Positions 61,066 to 61,126 of a stretch of DNA of 61,126 nucleotides are shown here, one piece after another. A program made the translations under genes and the position numbers. Source of the stretch: Ascoidea tarda (nom. inval.). Its lineage: Eukaryota; Ascomycota; Saccharomycetes; Ascoideales; Ascoideaceae. The notes under the pieces were generated by a model. That model was not told the origin of the DNA. It saw only the letters and a program-made list of their open reading frames with translations, and made no database searches. How positions within the stretch are numbered: the stretch's first letter is position 1; each line of letters starts with the position of its first letter. Location of the stretch: contig JAKTTS010000025.1 in NCBI GenBank assembly GCA_030560485.1, positions 1 to 61,126 of the forward strand. The letters run 5' to 3'.

Positions 61066-61126
61066 ATTTGATTTATTTTATTTTATTTTATTTTATTTTA
61101 TTTTATTTTATTTTATTTTATTTTAT
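61066..61126. repeat. (ATTTT)n microsatellite at the window edge
   Basis: About eleven perfect ATTTT units reach the last base, so the true extent is unknown. GATTT units precede it. Confidence 0.85.

Larger units (their letters stand above)
60130..61126. other. SRM1 3' region and low-complexity right edge
   Basis: 997 bp with no supported gene. In order there are a poly-A-rich 3' end, a TTTATTTG array (60250-60322), a 15-bp GAGATTGGAAAGAAG tandem repeat (about 60570-60620), GTGAA units (about 60695-60720), a GATTA-rich stretch near 60935-60960, and the (ATTTT)n array that runs into the window edge. The frames here are repeat translations. Confidence 0.6.

Overview
The window is a piece of nuclear chromosome from a budding yeast (Saccharomycotina). 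The genes are mostly intronless and orthologous to well-known yeast genes. The few introns carry yeast signals (GTATGT or GTAAGT donors, TACTAAC branch points), and the tRNA genes closely match those of Saccharomyces cerevisiae. Base composition is strongly AT-rich, proteins carry many Asn/Gln/Ser runs, and a gene resembling the complex I subunit ESSS (NDUFB11) is present. Together these point to a lineage outside Saccharomycetaceae, of the Ascoidea, Saccharomycopsis or Phaffomycetales kind. The species cannot be fixed from the sequence.

Layout. 1-2446: KAR3 kinesin-14, cut by the left edge. 2447-16679: a very gene-poor stretch holding a single HMG-box regulator (ROX1/RFG1-like). In S. cerevisiae KAR3 and TAZ1 are immediate neighbours; here about 14 kb lies between them. 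16680-21832: TAZ1 (cardiolipin remodelling) and AVO1 (TORC2). 22447-25672: tRNA-Trp, an orphan secreted or membrane protein, and tRNA-Gly. 25673-38274: a membrane-anchored LigB/DODA-type dioxygenase, IRC25 (proteasome chaperone), ZDS1, HRD1 (ERAD ligase) and HOG1 (MAPK). 38693-41055: two spliced ribosomal genes, RPL43 (intron splits the start codon) and RPP1. 41437-45443: MAM33, the ESSS-like gene, tRNA-Val and CDC3 (spliced septin). 46269-50142: an LRR protein, tRNA-Ser and ABD1. 50435-60129: MGR1, a VCX1-type exchanger, ARO4, ENP1 and SRM1. The right edge is low-complexity DNA.

The genes are mostly housekeeping and do not form one pathway. Local themes are visible: mitochondria (TAZ1, MAM33, ESSS-like, MGR1), ribosome production (RPL43, RPP1, ENP1) and signalling (AVO1, ZDS1, HOG1). 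ABD1, ENP1 and ARO4 also lie close together on S. cerevisiae chromosome II, so this is conserved synteny.

I saw no convincing transposon, viral element, CRISPR array or biosynthetic cluster, and no wholly new system. The strongest leads are the expanded KAR3-TAZ1 interval, the RPL43 intron that splits the ATG, the orphan membrane protein, the cysteine-bracketed HMG box, the anchored dioxygenase, the AT-hook tail on SRM1, and GC-rich promoter islands with symmetrical sites.
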